Assembly: GCA_030615605.1 (NCBI GenBank)
Contig: JAUWYY010000001.1
Location: 239,183 to 303,182 of the forward strand
Reading direction: 5' to 3'
Origin: a bacterium
Lineage (GTDB): Bacteria > Armatimonadota > Zipacnadia > Zipacnadales > Zipacnadaceae
Length of the DNA stretch: 64,000 nt
Shown here: positions 45,501-52,876 of the stretch, in pieces
Layout: each line of letters starts with the position of its first letter
Numbering within the stretch: position 1 is the first letter of the stretch
Made by a program: the position numbers and the translations under genes
Notes under the pieces: generated by a model
Database searches by the model: none
Told to the model about the DNA's origin: nothing
The model's input: the letters and a program-made list of their open reading frames with translations, nothing else

Positions 45501-46177
45501 ACCGGCGCAACGGACCTCTGGGTAACTGAATCAAAAAGCCGCAGTCGCTCGATCTCATTGCCGAACAGTTCGATCCGCACTGGCTGGTCACTGGTCGGCG
45601 GCGAGATATCAACAATGCCTCCCCGCAGCGAAAACTGACCGACCTCGTCTATCAGATCAACCCGCTCATAGCCCAGATCAATCAGTGCTGCCACCAGGTC
45701 ATCACGATCAATTTCCTCACCCACGGCCAGTTCCCGACGCGCTCGGGCCAGCGCCGCCTGGGGCATCGTCTGGTGCAGTACCGCTTTGATGCATGCTACC
45801 ACGAGGGTGGGTTGACCTGCGCACAGCCGCTCCAGGATTGTCAGTCGTTGCGCCACTTCGCTGCGCTCGGGCTGGACTCCGTCGTAGAGCGCTGAAGCTA
45901 TGGAGGGGTACAACAGCACTGCCAAGTCATCTCGGTCAGCCAGCAATTGCCCCATGTCCGCAGCCAGTCGCTGGGCGCGATCATCACTGTAGGTAATAAC
46001 CAGCGCTGCCGACCAGTTCTGGCTGAATAAGGTCGCCAGCAGGGCCGCCTTGCCGGAGTCACTGGCCCCCTCCACTGATACGGCGCGGGCGTCCCCGGCA
46101 AGCTCCCGGCTGAGTTCAGCGAAGCTGTCGGCTTCGGCAATCTTGTCGCGTAGTTGGGTAAGAATAGCTGTGGACAT
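42542..46177 (-). CDS. mfd: Transcription-repair coupling factor Mfd
   Basis: A 1211-residue SF2 translocase that removes stalled RNA polymerase and recruits UvrA. The N-terminal UvrB-homology region spans about 1-390, a CarD-like RNA polymerase interaction domain about 480-570 (LREGDYIVHINHGIGIYRGLT), and the helicase has Walker A GDVGFGKTEVA, DEEQRFG, TATPIPRT and QLRGRVGRS. The TRCF C-terminal domain is present. The end carries a short Lys/Arg- and Gln-rich tail. No clear ribosome site at ATG 46177. Confidence 0.97.
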   Translation of the reverse strand: MSTAILTQLRDKIAEADSFAELSRELAGDARAVSVEGASDSGKAALLATLFSQNWSAALVITYSDDRAQRLAADMGQLLADRDDLAVLLYPSIASALYDGVQPERSEVAQRLTILERLCAGQPTLVVACIKAVLHQTMPQAALARARRELAVGEEIDRDDLVAALIDLGYERVDLIDEVGQFSLRGGIVDISPPTSDQPVRIELFGNEIERLRLFDSVTQRSVAPVRRIGIGPAGEILLTEAAVKRALPAIRSAFERELQQLRSEKKTREAELLAARMEEDLRNLEQLRPTPELVHYLPYIYSRPQSLCDYLPTDACLVVDEPVRTKAYADNFQEEVHEAYQTGIRLGSHLRLPDSVCMSFAELMARYLSSSRLDNPTIYLNMLHREIPWAPQAAVVRFETPPVDSFGGKFELLVEGLQEWQNEGRCVLIGANEPSQVAQILDSRHLEKLCQEPDEHKLDAGLINIADMDLSGGFRLPEVDLVVLTGKELYGWRKLHRPPERAYKPGFSLTSLRELHEGDYIVHINHGIGIYRGLTNQTLGGMEREYLVVEYADDDKLYVPVTQLDRVQKYIGQDGSPSITRLDSKRWKNAKNKAKASTRLLARELLKLYAAREQAEGHQFEPDGPWLAQLENAFRYQETPDQLQAIRDVKDDMESDKPADRLICGDVGFGKTEVAVRAAFKAVLSGKQVAVLVPTTVLAQQHHNTFRQRLSGYPVEIAMLSRFRSRQQQHKTLQGLTEGTVDIVIGTHRLLGADIHFKDLGLLVIDEEQRFGVKQKEQLKKLRQNVDVITLTATPIPRTLNMALSGVRAISLINDPPQGRMPIRTFVRERDDELIREAVLRELRRGGQVYFVHNRVQSIKHAAAGLQRLVPQAKVAIAHGQLPEAELEEVMLAFYAEEFDVLVCTTIIENGLDVPTANTIIVDHADKLGLAQLYQLRGRVGRSDRQAYSYLLYQYPDRMTEEAEQRLRALEEFSELGSGFKLALRDLEIRGAGDFLGAEQSGHLSAVGLDLYCRMLADSVKTLKGERPSHYEGIPSIDLPVEALIPASYVPAENQRIALYRQLAEVSSDEESNELIAEMTDRYGVPPAPVSNLVEIIRLKLQCAEAGVADISTENGRVVIRLSAEARLGEGDLAIFRSLYKPTKQQARRGARSRLPRASFAPQQLCFGHNRKDSDFTLAATKELVGRLVDRNNERSSQQQEAAVESQLET

Positions 46178-46212
46178 AATCGCTTAGGCTAAGAACATAT
46201 ATGAATACTTTT

Positions 46213-46235
46213 AGCCCGAGAGGATGACTCGGGCT
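46213..46235. other. Stem-loop between ssb and mfd
   Basis: An 8-pair stem AGCCCGAG/CTCGGGCT with a 7-base loop. It sits between ssb and mfd. The minus strand continues AAAAG, so it is not a classical terminator there; on the plus strand three T follow. Confidence 0.4.
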
Positions 46236-46346
46236 TTGTGAAATTGACCGATTTCTGGCTTGTTAGACATCACGAGCTTGGCTGATGTTCGGCGCAACTG
46301 CGCGCTGCCCTCAGCAGCGGCAAGCGATGGTCAAAGTCGGCAGGTT

Positions 46347-46802
46347 CTACTGGTCGCCGAAGATATCTTCGCCCTCGGGAATCGGTCCGAATTCGTCATC
46401 GGCCTCTGCGGGTGGCTCATCAGTCGGGCCACTGGGCTGACGCTCCTGCCGGGCGCCGCGACGGCGCTCGGCCTCCTGGCGGCTTTCCAGAAACTGGACG
46501 TTGCGGGCGTTGATCTCCACGCTGTAGCGATTCTGGCCGTCCTGGGTTTGCCAACTGCGTGACTGCACCCGGCCCTCAATGCCCACCAGCGCGCCCTTGT
46601 CCAGGTATTGGGCACAGTTTTCGGCCACTCGTCCCCAGGTGACGATGTTTAGCCAGTCGGTCTGTTCCTCGCTGTCGGGGGCGTCCCGCCGCGGCGGCCG
46701 GCTCACCGCCAGTCGGAAGTTGGTGACTGCCGTCCCGCTGGAGGTATAACGCATCTCCGGGTCGTTAGCCAGTCTTCCCACCAGTACGACATTGTTAATC
46801 AT
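46347..46802 (-). CDS. ssb: Single-stranded DNA-binding protein
   Basis: OB-fold protein of 151 residues: NNVVLVGRLANDPEMRYTSSG, WLNIVTWGRVAENCAQYLDKG and VEGRVQSRSWQ-type strands are standard. The C-terminal tail is acidic but ends EDIFGDQ, without the DDDIPF-like tip through which SSB usually binds partners. It follows rpsF by 11 bases. rpsR, the usual third gene, is absent. Confidence 0.95.
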   Translation of the reverse strand: MINNVVLVGRLANDPEMRYTSSGTAVTNFRLAVSRPPRRDAPDSEEQTDWLNIVTWGRVAENCAQYLDKGALVGIEGRVQSRSWQTQDGQNRYSVEINARNVQFLESRQEAERRRGARQERQPSGPTDEPPAEADDEFGPIPEGEDIFGDQ

Positions 46803-46813
46803 CGCTGCCCCCC

Positions 46814-47071
46814 TTAGTCATCGGTTTCGAGTTCGGCGTCTGTAGCTTCGGCCTCAGGCTCCTCGGCTTCGCTGGTTGTTTCAGCTTCTGGCTCGTTCGT
46901 CTCCGCGACAGGTTCTTCGGCCACCGGCGCCGCCTCTGCCTCCTGCACAGCCTCAGGCTCCTCGACTTCGCTGGCTGCCTCAGCTTCTCGCTCGTCCGTC
47001 TCCGAGGCAGGTTCTTCTGCCACCGGCGCTGCCTCTGCCTCCTGCACAGCCTCAGGCTCTTCGGCTTCGCT
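46814..47071 (-). repeat. 99-bp tandem repeats inside rpsF
   Basis: Two full 99-base units (46973-47071 and 46874-46972) and one partial unit encode the acidic tail of S6. The first two units share an almost identical EEPEAVQEAEAAPVAEEP core. Confidence 0.85.
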
Positions 47072-47431
47072 GGCTGCTTGCTCTTCTTCGAGTTCCGCTA
47101 GCTGCTCTGGAGGCGCGGTTGGCTTGTAGATGGCGTCCGGGTTCGCCACGACTACTATGCTACGGATTATGGATTCGTTCATGCGCACTTCGTTTTTCAA
47201 CTCGTTAACTGCCTCACCGCCGCCTTTGAAGTACATCACCCGGTAGATACCTGTGGAGTGATCATCGATCTCATAAGCCAGTTGCCGTCGGCCCAGCAAG
47301 TGGTCGGCCACGAATTCCGCGCCGGCCTGCTCCACTGTCTCCCGCAGCCGTCCGGTTATCTGTTCGATTTCTTCTTCTTCCAGGTCTGCAGCAAGAATAT
47401 ATGTTGCCTCGTACAGCGCGTCCTCTGTCAT
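46814..47431 (-). CDS. rpsF: 30S ribosomal protein S6 with long acidic repeat tail
   Basis: Ribosomal protein S6 occupies residues about 1-110 (YEATYILAADLEEEEIEQ..., YEIDDHSTGIYRVMYFKG). The remaining 95 residues are an Ala/Glu/Pro/Thr tail built of a 33-residue unit repeated two and a half times (121-153, 154-186, 187-205). S6 is normally 95-135 residues, though in E. coli it is glutamylated at its C-terminus, so acidic tails are tolerated. AAAGGAGAAAGG precedes ATG 47431. Confidence 0.93.
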   Translation of the reverse strand: MTEDALYEATYILAADLEEEEIEQITGRLRETVEQAGAEFVADHLLGRRQLAYEIDDHSTGIYRVMYFKGGGEAVNELKNEVRMNESIIRSIVVVANPDAIYKPTAPPEQLAELEEEQAASEAEEPEAVQEAEAAPVAEEPASETDEREAEAASEVEEPEAVQEAEAAPVAEEPVAETNEPEAETTSEAEEPEAEATDAELETDD

Positions 47432-47459
47432 CTGGTTACCTTTCTCCTTTGGACTGATG

Positions 47460-47481
47460 GTTTTGCCGCTTCCGGCAAAAC
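47460..47481 (-). promoter_or_regulatory. Stem-loop in the rpsF leader
   Basis: A 9-pair stem GTTTTGCCG/CGGCAAAAC with a 4-base loop lies about 30 bases before the rpsF ATG. S6-S18 often autoregulates through leader RNA carrying CCG. A CCG sits at the loop here, but the match to the known motif is not certain. Confidence 0.4.
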
Positions 47482-47538
47482 AGGAAGGGCCGCCGACCGC
47501 GTGTCCGCGACCCTAAAGACGTCGTCCCACTCTCTGCA

Positions 47539-48342
47539 TCACTGAGGCTTCAACTGTAGTCGCTTGATGGCGGCTTCAGCTTCGTGGCGCCGCTCCGGGT
47601 TGGGTCTCCCTGCAACCCACTTGAACTCTTCGATGGCCTCTTCCTTTCGGTCCGTCTCCGCCAGCACCCAGGCGAGGCCCCAATGTGCCCGGACATTGTC
47701 GGGGTCGAGTGCAATCACTTCCCGGAACTCTTTCTCAGCCTCCTTGTAATCGCCTGCTTCCTTCGCGGTCATAGCTTCTGCCACGGCAACGACCCGATGC
47801 ATCCCCCTAAGTGTATGAGTCACCCGTCGTCCTCGATTGTCCCGCGACGGAAAAAGTGGAGCGCCAGTGAGGTCTATCTTCCAAACGCCATTTTCGCGAA
47901 CTAGATCCACGGAGCTCATCATTTTCAACCTACCAGGTGTGAATTGACCTGCCTCGGCTTCGAACACAACTTGCACGGTGGCGCCCTCACTGTGGAACTT
48001 TGCCTTTTCTATCGTGGTCTGCGCTCCCAGAATATCCCAGCCCCAAAGGGAGAACAGCCCTCTCAGTACATAGTTGGGAGTTGCACCGTAATAGTCCTCG
48101 TATAAGCCCTCAAGCTCATCAGCCAGCTTGACTGTTTCGGCAGAGAGGTAGGAATCAATTCTTTCGGCGTCTCCCGACTCAGCCGCCTTTATGAAGGCGG
48201 CGACAGTTTCCTCCGGCGTGGAACGCAGGAAGAGCCACCATACTGCTGCGGTGCCCGCTACTACGACCACGAGTAGCGCCAAGATAATGACCTTGGCGTT
48301 GGGTTGTCTGGCGCCCCTTTTTCCGCCTCCGCGACGCTTCAT
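47539..48342 (-). CDS. Membrane-anchored NTF2-like/TPR protein
   Basis: A 267-residue protein. The N-terminus is very basic (MKRRGGGKRGARQ), one transmembrane helix covers about 19-40, a DUF4878/NTF2-like cone domain about 42-155 (STPEETVAAFIKAAESGDAE...VDLVRENGVWKID), and TPR motifs about 185-265 (AGDYKEAEKEFREVIALDPDNVRAHWGLAWVLAETDRKEEAIEEF). No ribosome site precedes ATG 48342; instead a promoter at 48350-48378 puts the transcript start on the start codon. A frame to 48381 is not used. Function unknown. Confidence 0.8.
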   Translation of the reverse strand: MKRRGGGKRGARQPNAKVIILALLVVVVAGTAAVWWLFLRSTPEETVAAFIKAAESGDAERIDSYLSAETVKLADELEGLYEDYYGATPNYVLRGLFSLWGWDILGAQTTIEKAKFHSEGATVQVVFEAEAGQFTPGRLKMMSSVDLVRENGVWKIDLTGAPLFPSRDNRGRRVTHTLRGMHRVVAVAEAMTAKEAGDYKEAEKEFREVIALDPDNVRAHWGLAWVLAETDRKEEAIEEFKWVAGRPNPERRHEAEAAIKRLQLKPQ

Positions 48343-48349
48343 TATGACT

Positions 48350-48378
48350 AGTATACCACAAATATAGGCCGCTTGCAA
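48350..48378 (-). promoter_or_regulatory. Promoter predicting a leaderless mRNA
   Basis: On the minus strand TTGCAA (48373-48378) and an extended -10 TGGTATACT (TATACT at 48350-48355) are 17 bases apart. Only 7 bases separate the -10 from ATG 48342. Confidence 0.75.
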
Positions 48379-48534
48379 CACCGCGCCGGACGGCAGGACT
48401 GTTGACAGGCGGCAGGTATGAGCGGTAAACTGCCTCCGTGACTGCCTGCTTTCGTGGCGCTGGCTGGGGGCAAGTCATCACAGCAGTTACACCGCAACTG
48501 CATTGAACCTCAGGAGTCTCATCAAGGACTTTCA

Positions 48535-49599
48535 GTGCGCGTCAACCTGTTTGACTACGATCTGCCAACCGAGCTTATTGCCCAGCAGCCGCTGGCGGAG
48601 CGATCGGCTTCCCGCATGCTGGTACTGCACCGAGACGATGGTGCTATTGAGCATCGCCGATTCACGGATCTGACCGAGTACCTGGCGGCGCAGGACTGTG
48701 TGGTCATAAACCAAACCCGGGTTATTCCTGCTCGCCTGCTGGGCCAGCGGTCAACTGGAGGCCAGGTGGAGCTATTGCTGCTAGAGCCGCTCGGCAATGG
48801 CCGCTGGCAGGTGCTGGTTCGGTCGACTGGGCGACTGGAGATGGGGGAGAGGATTGACTTTTCCGGTGAAATCACTGCAACAATAGAGGAAGAGCTGTCG
48901 CAGGGGCGAGGTGTAGTGAAGCTTGAATGCCCGGACGAGCTCATGACCGCTCTGAGTCGTGTCGGCCTCACCCCGCTACCCCCCTACATCCGCCGCGACC
49001 AGCAGCCTCCCAACGAAGCCTCCTCCCAGCAGCAAATCCAGGAAGCCTCCGATCGGGACCGCTATCAGACGGTCTACGCGCAGGAGCCTGGTGCCGTCGC
49101 TGCCCCGACTGCCGGGCTGCACTTTGATGAAGAGATGCTCCAGCGCTTGGCTGCCGGCGATGTGGAGATTGCCCGGATTACCTTGCACGTCGGCCTGGGC
49201 ACATTTCAGCCAGTTCGGGTTGAGAGTATTGAAGAACATCAGATGGATGTAGAAAGATACCAGATTACCGCTGAAGCGGCCCAGGCCATCAACGCCTGCC
49301 GAGCGGATGGCGGGCGCATCGTCGCTGTGGGAACCACCGTGGTGCGGACATTGGAGACAGTGGCCGATGACTCCGGCCAGATCGCAGCGGATAACGGTGA
49401 AACCAGCCTGTTTATCTATCCCGGCTATCAGTTCTGCGCCGTAGATATGCTGCTGACCAACTTCCACCTGCCCCGCTCTACCCTGCTGATGCTGGTCAGC
49501 GCCTTCGCGGGCCGTGAGCAGGTGCTCGCCGCCTATCAGGAGGCTGTCTCACGCCGCTATCGCTTCTACAGTTACGGCGACTGTATGTTGATCATCTAG
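48535..49599 (+). CDS. queA: S-adenosylmethionine:tRNA ribosyltransferase-isomerase QueA
   Basis: Makes epoxyqueuosine on tRNA, the step after TGT. 354 residues: MRVNLFDYDLPTELIAQQPL at the start, RVIPARLLG, and the family segments PPYIRR, QTVYA..GAVAAPTAGLHF and NFHLPRSTLLMLVSAFAG. GTG 48535 is 6 bases after AAGGA, and gives the family N-terminus; a longer frame from 48454 has no support. tgt follows after a repeat. Confidence 0.96.
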   Translation: MRVNLFDYDLPTELIAQQPLAERSASRMLVLHRDDGAIEHRRFTDLTEYLAAQDCVVINQTRVIPARLLGQRSTGGQVELLLLEPLGNGRWQVLVRSTGRLEMGERIDFSGEITATIEEELSQGRGVVKLECPDELMTALSRVGLTPLPPYIRRDQQPPNEASSQQQIQEASDRDRYQTVYAQEPGAVAAPTAGLHFDEEMLQRLAAGDVEIARITLHVGLGTFQPVRVESIEEHQMDVERYQITAEAAQAINACRADGGRIVAVGTTVVRTLETVADDSGQIAADNGETSLFIYPGYQFCAVDMLLTNFHLPRSTLLMLVSAFAGREQVLAAYQEAVSRRYRFYSYGDCMLII

Positions 49600-49604
49600 C
49601 ACAC

Positions 49605-49710
49605 ATTATTCATAAGCCGAACTGTTCCACTTTTAAAGTTTTTGCCGGAAAGGTGCGGACAACCCGCTTTTTGAAAAAAGCGGGTTGTCCGCAGAATCCG
49701 TTCATGCATT
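49605..49710. repeat. Palindromic repeat element, copy 1
   Basis: A 106-base element between queA and tgt. It begins ATTATTCATAA, passes through ACTGTTCCACTTTTAAAG and TTTGCCGG, and contains a perfect 14-pair hairpin (49654-49667 with 49680-49693) whose T5/A6 flanks extend the stem. Copy 2 is at 60826-60958. The hairpin could also end queA transcripts, but no T tract follows it. Confidence 0.85.
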
Positions 49711-49737
49711 CTGTGCAGTAAGATGCCGAGGATTCTT

Positions 49738-50841
49738 ATGGATTTCCAGATAACCGCTCGTGACCCGTCCTCAAAGGCCCGCTGCGGTCTGCTGTGCAGT
49801 ACCGGCAGCATCGTCAAGACGCCAGCCTTTATGCCCTGCGCCAGTCGGGCCGTGGTAAGGGCTTGCTCCCCGCAGGATATTGCCGCCGTCGGGATTCAAG
49901 CAGTGATGTGCAATGCCTTTCATCTGCTGATTCGCCCCGGCAGCGAGGTTATTCAGCAGGCGGGCGGGCTGCACCAATTTATGAACTGGCCGGGCCTGAT
50001 TGCCACTGACAGCGGCGGCTTTCAGGTCTTTTCACTGGCTGATCGCAGTGACATCAGCGAGGATGGCGTCAGCATCCGCTCGCCATTGGATGGCACCTTG
50101 ATAGAGGTAACCCCGGGGTTGTCCATCCAGGTACAGAACGCGCTCGGCGCGGACATGATTATGGCCTTTGACGATTGCACGCCTTATCCGTGCGACCACG
50201 GGGAAGCTGGGCGCTCGATGCAGCGCACGCTGCGTTGGGCCCAGCGCAGTAAAGCAGCGCATGACAATTCGGAGCAGGCGCTGTTTGGCATCGTCCAGGG
50301 CAGTGTCTATCCGGATCTTCGCCAGGAAAGCGCCCGGGCCATCACTGAGCTCGGCTTTCCGGGGTACGCTATCGGCGGCGTCTCGGTGGGGGAGACCGAG
50401 GCGGAGATGTTCACAGCGCTGGATGCAGCCCTCCCCGAGCTGCCAACGGACGCGCCCAAGCACCTGCTGGGCGTGGGCGTGCCCACCCAGATGATTGAAG
50501 CGGTCAAGCGCGGTGTTGATCTGTTCGACTGCGTCCTGCCCACTCGCAACGCCCGCCACGGCCTGCTTTACACCTGGGACGGGCTAGTCAGAATCAACAA
50601 CGCCCAGTACCGGGAAGATTCGCGACCTCTGTCACAGTCGTGCGACTGCCCGGCCTGCACTCATTACAGCCGTGCCTACCTGCACCATCTGTTTCGCATA
50701 GAAGAGGCCGCTGCCTGGCGGCTGCTAACCCTGCACAACCTGCGCTTCTTCGCCCAGCTTATGGAGCAGATTCGAGAGGCCATTGGCGCTGGAAATCTCG
50801 GCGAACTGTACGCACGGATGGCGGCGATTACTGCTCGCTGA
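49738..50841 (+). CDS. tgt: Queuine/preQ1 tRNA-guanine transglycosylase
   Basis: Exchanges G34 for preQ1 in tRNAs with GUN anticodons. 367 residues. Catalytic aspartates occur in [11 protein letters not shown] and in [22 protein letters not shown]. The zinc site CDCPAC...H is near the end. ATG 49738 follows GAGG by 6 bases; ATG 49723 is in frame but has no ribosome site. Its last 14 bases overlap the tail of the HEAT gene on the other strand. Confidence 0.96.
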   Translation: [367 protein letters not shown]

Positions 50842-52873
50842 GGAGCTCTTCCCTGTTCTCCTCCCACCATGCCTGCCACCACTCTGCTGAGTCCTCCCCG
50901 AAACCCGCCCCTGTTATCGTCCTGAGCGCCCGTGCTGCTGCCCCGCTAACGGTGCCACACTCGTCATTCAATGCGCCTATCAAAGGGCCCACGCTCCGTG
51001 CATCCTTTATCTCACCCAAGGCAGTCGCGGCTCCCGTGCGTACCTCCGGATCATCATCGGTCAAGGCTGTTAACAGTGCTTCGACCGCGGGTTCGCCTAT
51101 TTCCACCAGTGCACGTCCTGCTGCGTGTCGTACGGAAAGGTAGTCGCCTAGCGCGCCCACGAGAGCCGGCACAGCGACTGGATCCCGAAGCTGTGCCAGT
51201 GCCACCACCGCCCGCAATCGGACACCGTCGTTCTCATCTTGGAGAGCTGCAGCCAGCGGCAGAGCCGCACGGGCATCCCCTATTTCGCCCAGGGCCCAGG
51301 CTGCCGAGCCCCGCACGTCAATGACCCCTGTTGCCGAGCTCCGCACGTCAGGCTCCTTATCATCCCTGAGGGCACGAATCAGAACTCCCACTGCCCGGGA
51401 ATCTTTCACACGTCCCAATGCTCGCGCTGCCCGCTTACGGACCTTAGGATTTCGGTCCCCCAGCATGCGTCGTAGCAGTGGCCATGCACGGCAATCCTCA
51501 ATGGCTACCAGTGCGCCAATTGCTGAGACACGGACCCAGTAGTCCTCGTCGTCCAGGGCTTGGATTAACGGCCCTACTGCTTGTCGATCACCTACTGAGC
51601 CCAGCACGCCCGCAACTCCGCTGCGTACCGAAGGATTCTCGTGTCCCAATACTGCTATCAGCGACTTGATTGCCGGTTCGCCTATTTGCGCCAGCCCTCT
51701 CCTCGCCGCACCTCTGACGCTCCCGTCTTCATCTGCCAAGGTGGCAATGAGGGGTTCAACGGCGCGAGGGTCCATGATCCTGCCCAAGGCCTCGGCTGCG
51801 TGGTGGCGGACCCACCAGTGCTCATCATTCAGCGCGCCAACTAGCGAATCCACTGTCCCAGGATGTCCGAACATCCCAACTGAGCGTGCTGCTGCTGCTC
51901 GCACCTCGGGGTCCTTGTCCTTCAGCAAGGTTAGGAGTAGTTGTATCGCCCGCCCGCATTTCTTTTCTCCTAAGGCTCCTGCCACTATCCTCCGAACTTG
52001 GGGATCAGTGTCGTGCGAGCCAGCCACCAGCCATTGCTCTACTGCGTAGGAGTCCCCCATTTTTCCCAACAGAGATGACACGAGCGTTCTGAGATCGCTA
52101 TGCTCCAGGGCAGCTTCTAACAGGGGTTCTATGGCACGAGGGTCTCCGATGGTCGCGAGCGCATTTGCTGTGTGCCATCGAACTGAGTGGGAAGGATCGG
52201 TTTTCAATGTAGAAATCAGAGTATCCACGGCCCGCGAGTCTGCGATGGACCCAAGTGCCTCTGCCGCTGCAGCCCGTATGTCAGAGTCTGCATCCGATAG
52301 CGCATTTATCAACAGTTCCACGGCACGGGCGTCATTCACCACCCCCAGTCCGCGCGTTGCCCACTCTCGGACAAAACGCAGCTCATCCTTGAGAGCTGCT
52401 CTAAGGGCGTCGGCCGCACGGGAATCTCCTATTTGCGTCAGTGCCCACGCTGCTCCGCATCTCACATTCCCATTGTCATCTTCCAAGGCTGCTATCAACG
52501 GCTCGACGGCAGGCTCACCTATCTTAGCCAGTGCGGAGAGCGCCGGCACAGGCCTACAAAAGCTACCGGCCATAGAAGTTCCCTGGTAGAAGGCGAACTC
52601 ACGCAGCAGTGATATTAGAAAGGGCACTGCCGGCGCCGCACGCGCCCCCATTTCCGCCAATTGCAGAACCGAAGACTCTCTATTTCTTCCTCCCGCAGAA
52701 TACAATCCTTCAATCGCCAGCTTCACATCGGCGGGAATGTCTACGGGGATCTCCGCATGAGGCATGTTGGGCTGAGCTATACTCAAACCGGTGGCTGTCA
52801 GTGTCATAACGACCAAAAAACTCAGAATCGTGTCCATTCTTCTCGTCATCATCCCACTCCCTTTCCTCATCAT
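50828..52873 (-). CDS. Secreted HEAT-repeat (PBS-lyase-like) protein
   Basis: A 681-residue protein. A signal peptide covers about 1-32, then about seventeen HEAT-like repeats of about 31 residues with the consensus DxRAVxPLIxALxDxxxxVRxxAAxALGxIG. One repeat near 540 is a partial duplicate, repeating DVR..A..ALG after only 12 residues. Such repeats form protein-binding scaffolds; no enzyme motif is seen. It lies 3 bases downstream of the DUF3160 gene, so the two are one operon and may act together outside the cytoplasm. It overlaps tgt by 14 bases. Confidence 0.8.
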   Translation of the reverse strand: MMRKGSGMMTRRMDTILSFLVVMTLTATGLSIAQPNMPHAEIPVDIPADVKLAIEGLYSAGGRNRESSVLQLAEMGARAAPAVPFLISLLREFAFYQGTSMAGSFCRPVPALSALAKIGEPAVEPLIAALEDDNGNVRCGAAWALTQIGDSRAADALRAALKDELRFVREWATRGLGVVNDARAVELLINALSDADSDIRAAAAEALGSIADSRAVDTLISTLKTDPSHSVRWHTANALATIGDPRAIEPLLEAALEHSDLRTLVSSLLGKMGDSYAVEQWLVAGSHDTDPQVRRIVAGALGEKKCGRAIQLLLTLLKDKDPEVRAAAARSVGMFGHPGTVDSLVGALNDEHWWVRHHAAEALGRIMDPRAVEPLIATLADEDGSVRGAARRGLAQIGEPAIKSLIAVLGHENPSVRSGVAGVLGSVGDRQAVGPLIQALDDEDYWVRVSAIGALVAIEDCRAWPLLRRMLGDRNPKVRKRAARALGRVKDSRAVGVLIRALRDDKEPDVRSSATGVIDVRGSAAWALGEIGDARAALPLAAALQDENDGVRLRAVVALAQLRDPVAVPALVGALGDYLSVRHAAGRALVEIGEPAVEALLTALTDDDPEVRTGAATALGEIKDARSVGPLIGALNDECGTVSGAAARALRTITGAGFGEDSAEWWQAWWEENREELLSEQ

Positions 52874-52876
52874 TCC

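Noticed and set aside
46213..46235. Stem-loop as terminator of ssb
   Set aside because: The minus strand continues with AAAAG rather than T residues.
49654..49693. Simple intrinsic terminator after queA
   Set aside because: The hairpin has its T run in the loop side and not after the stem, and a near copy lies 11 kb away in another context, so a repeat element explains it better.
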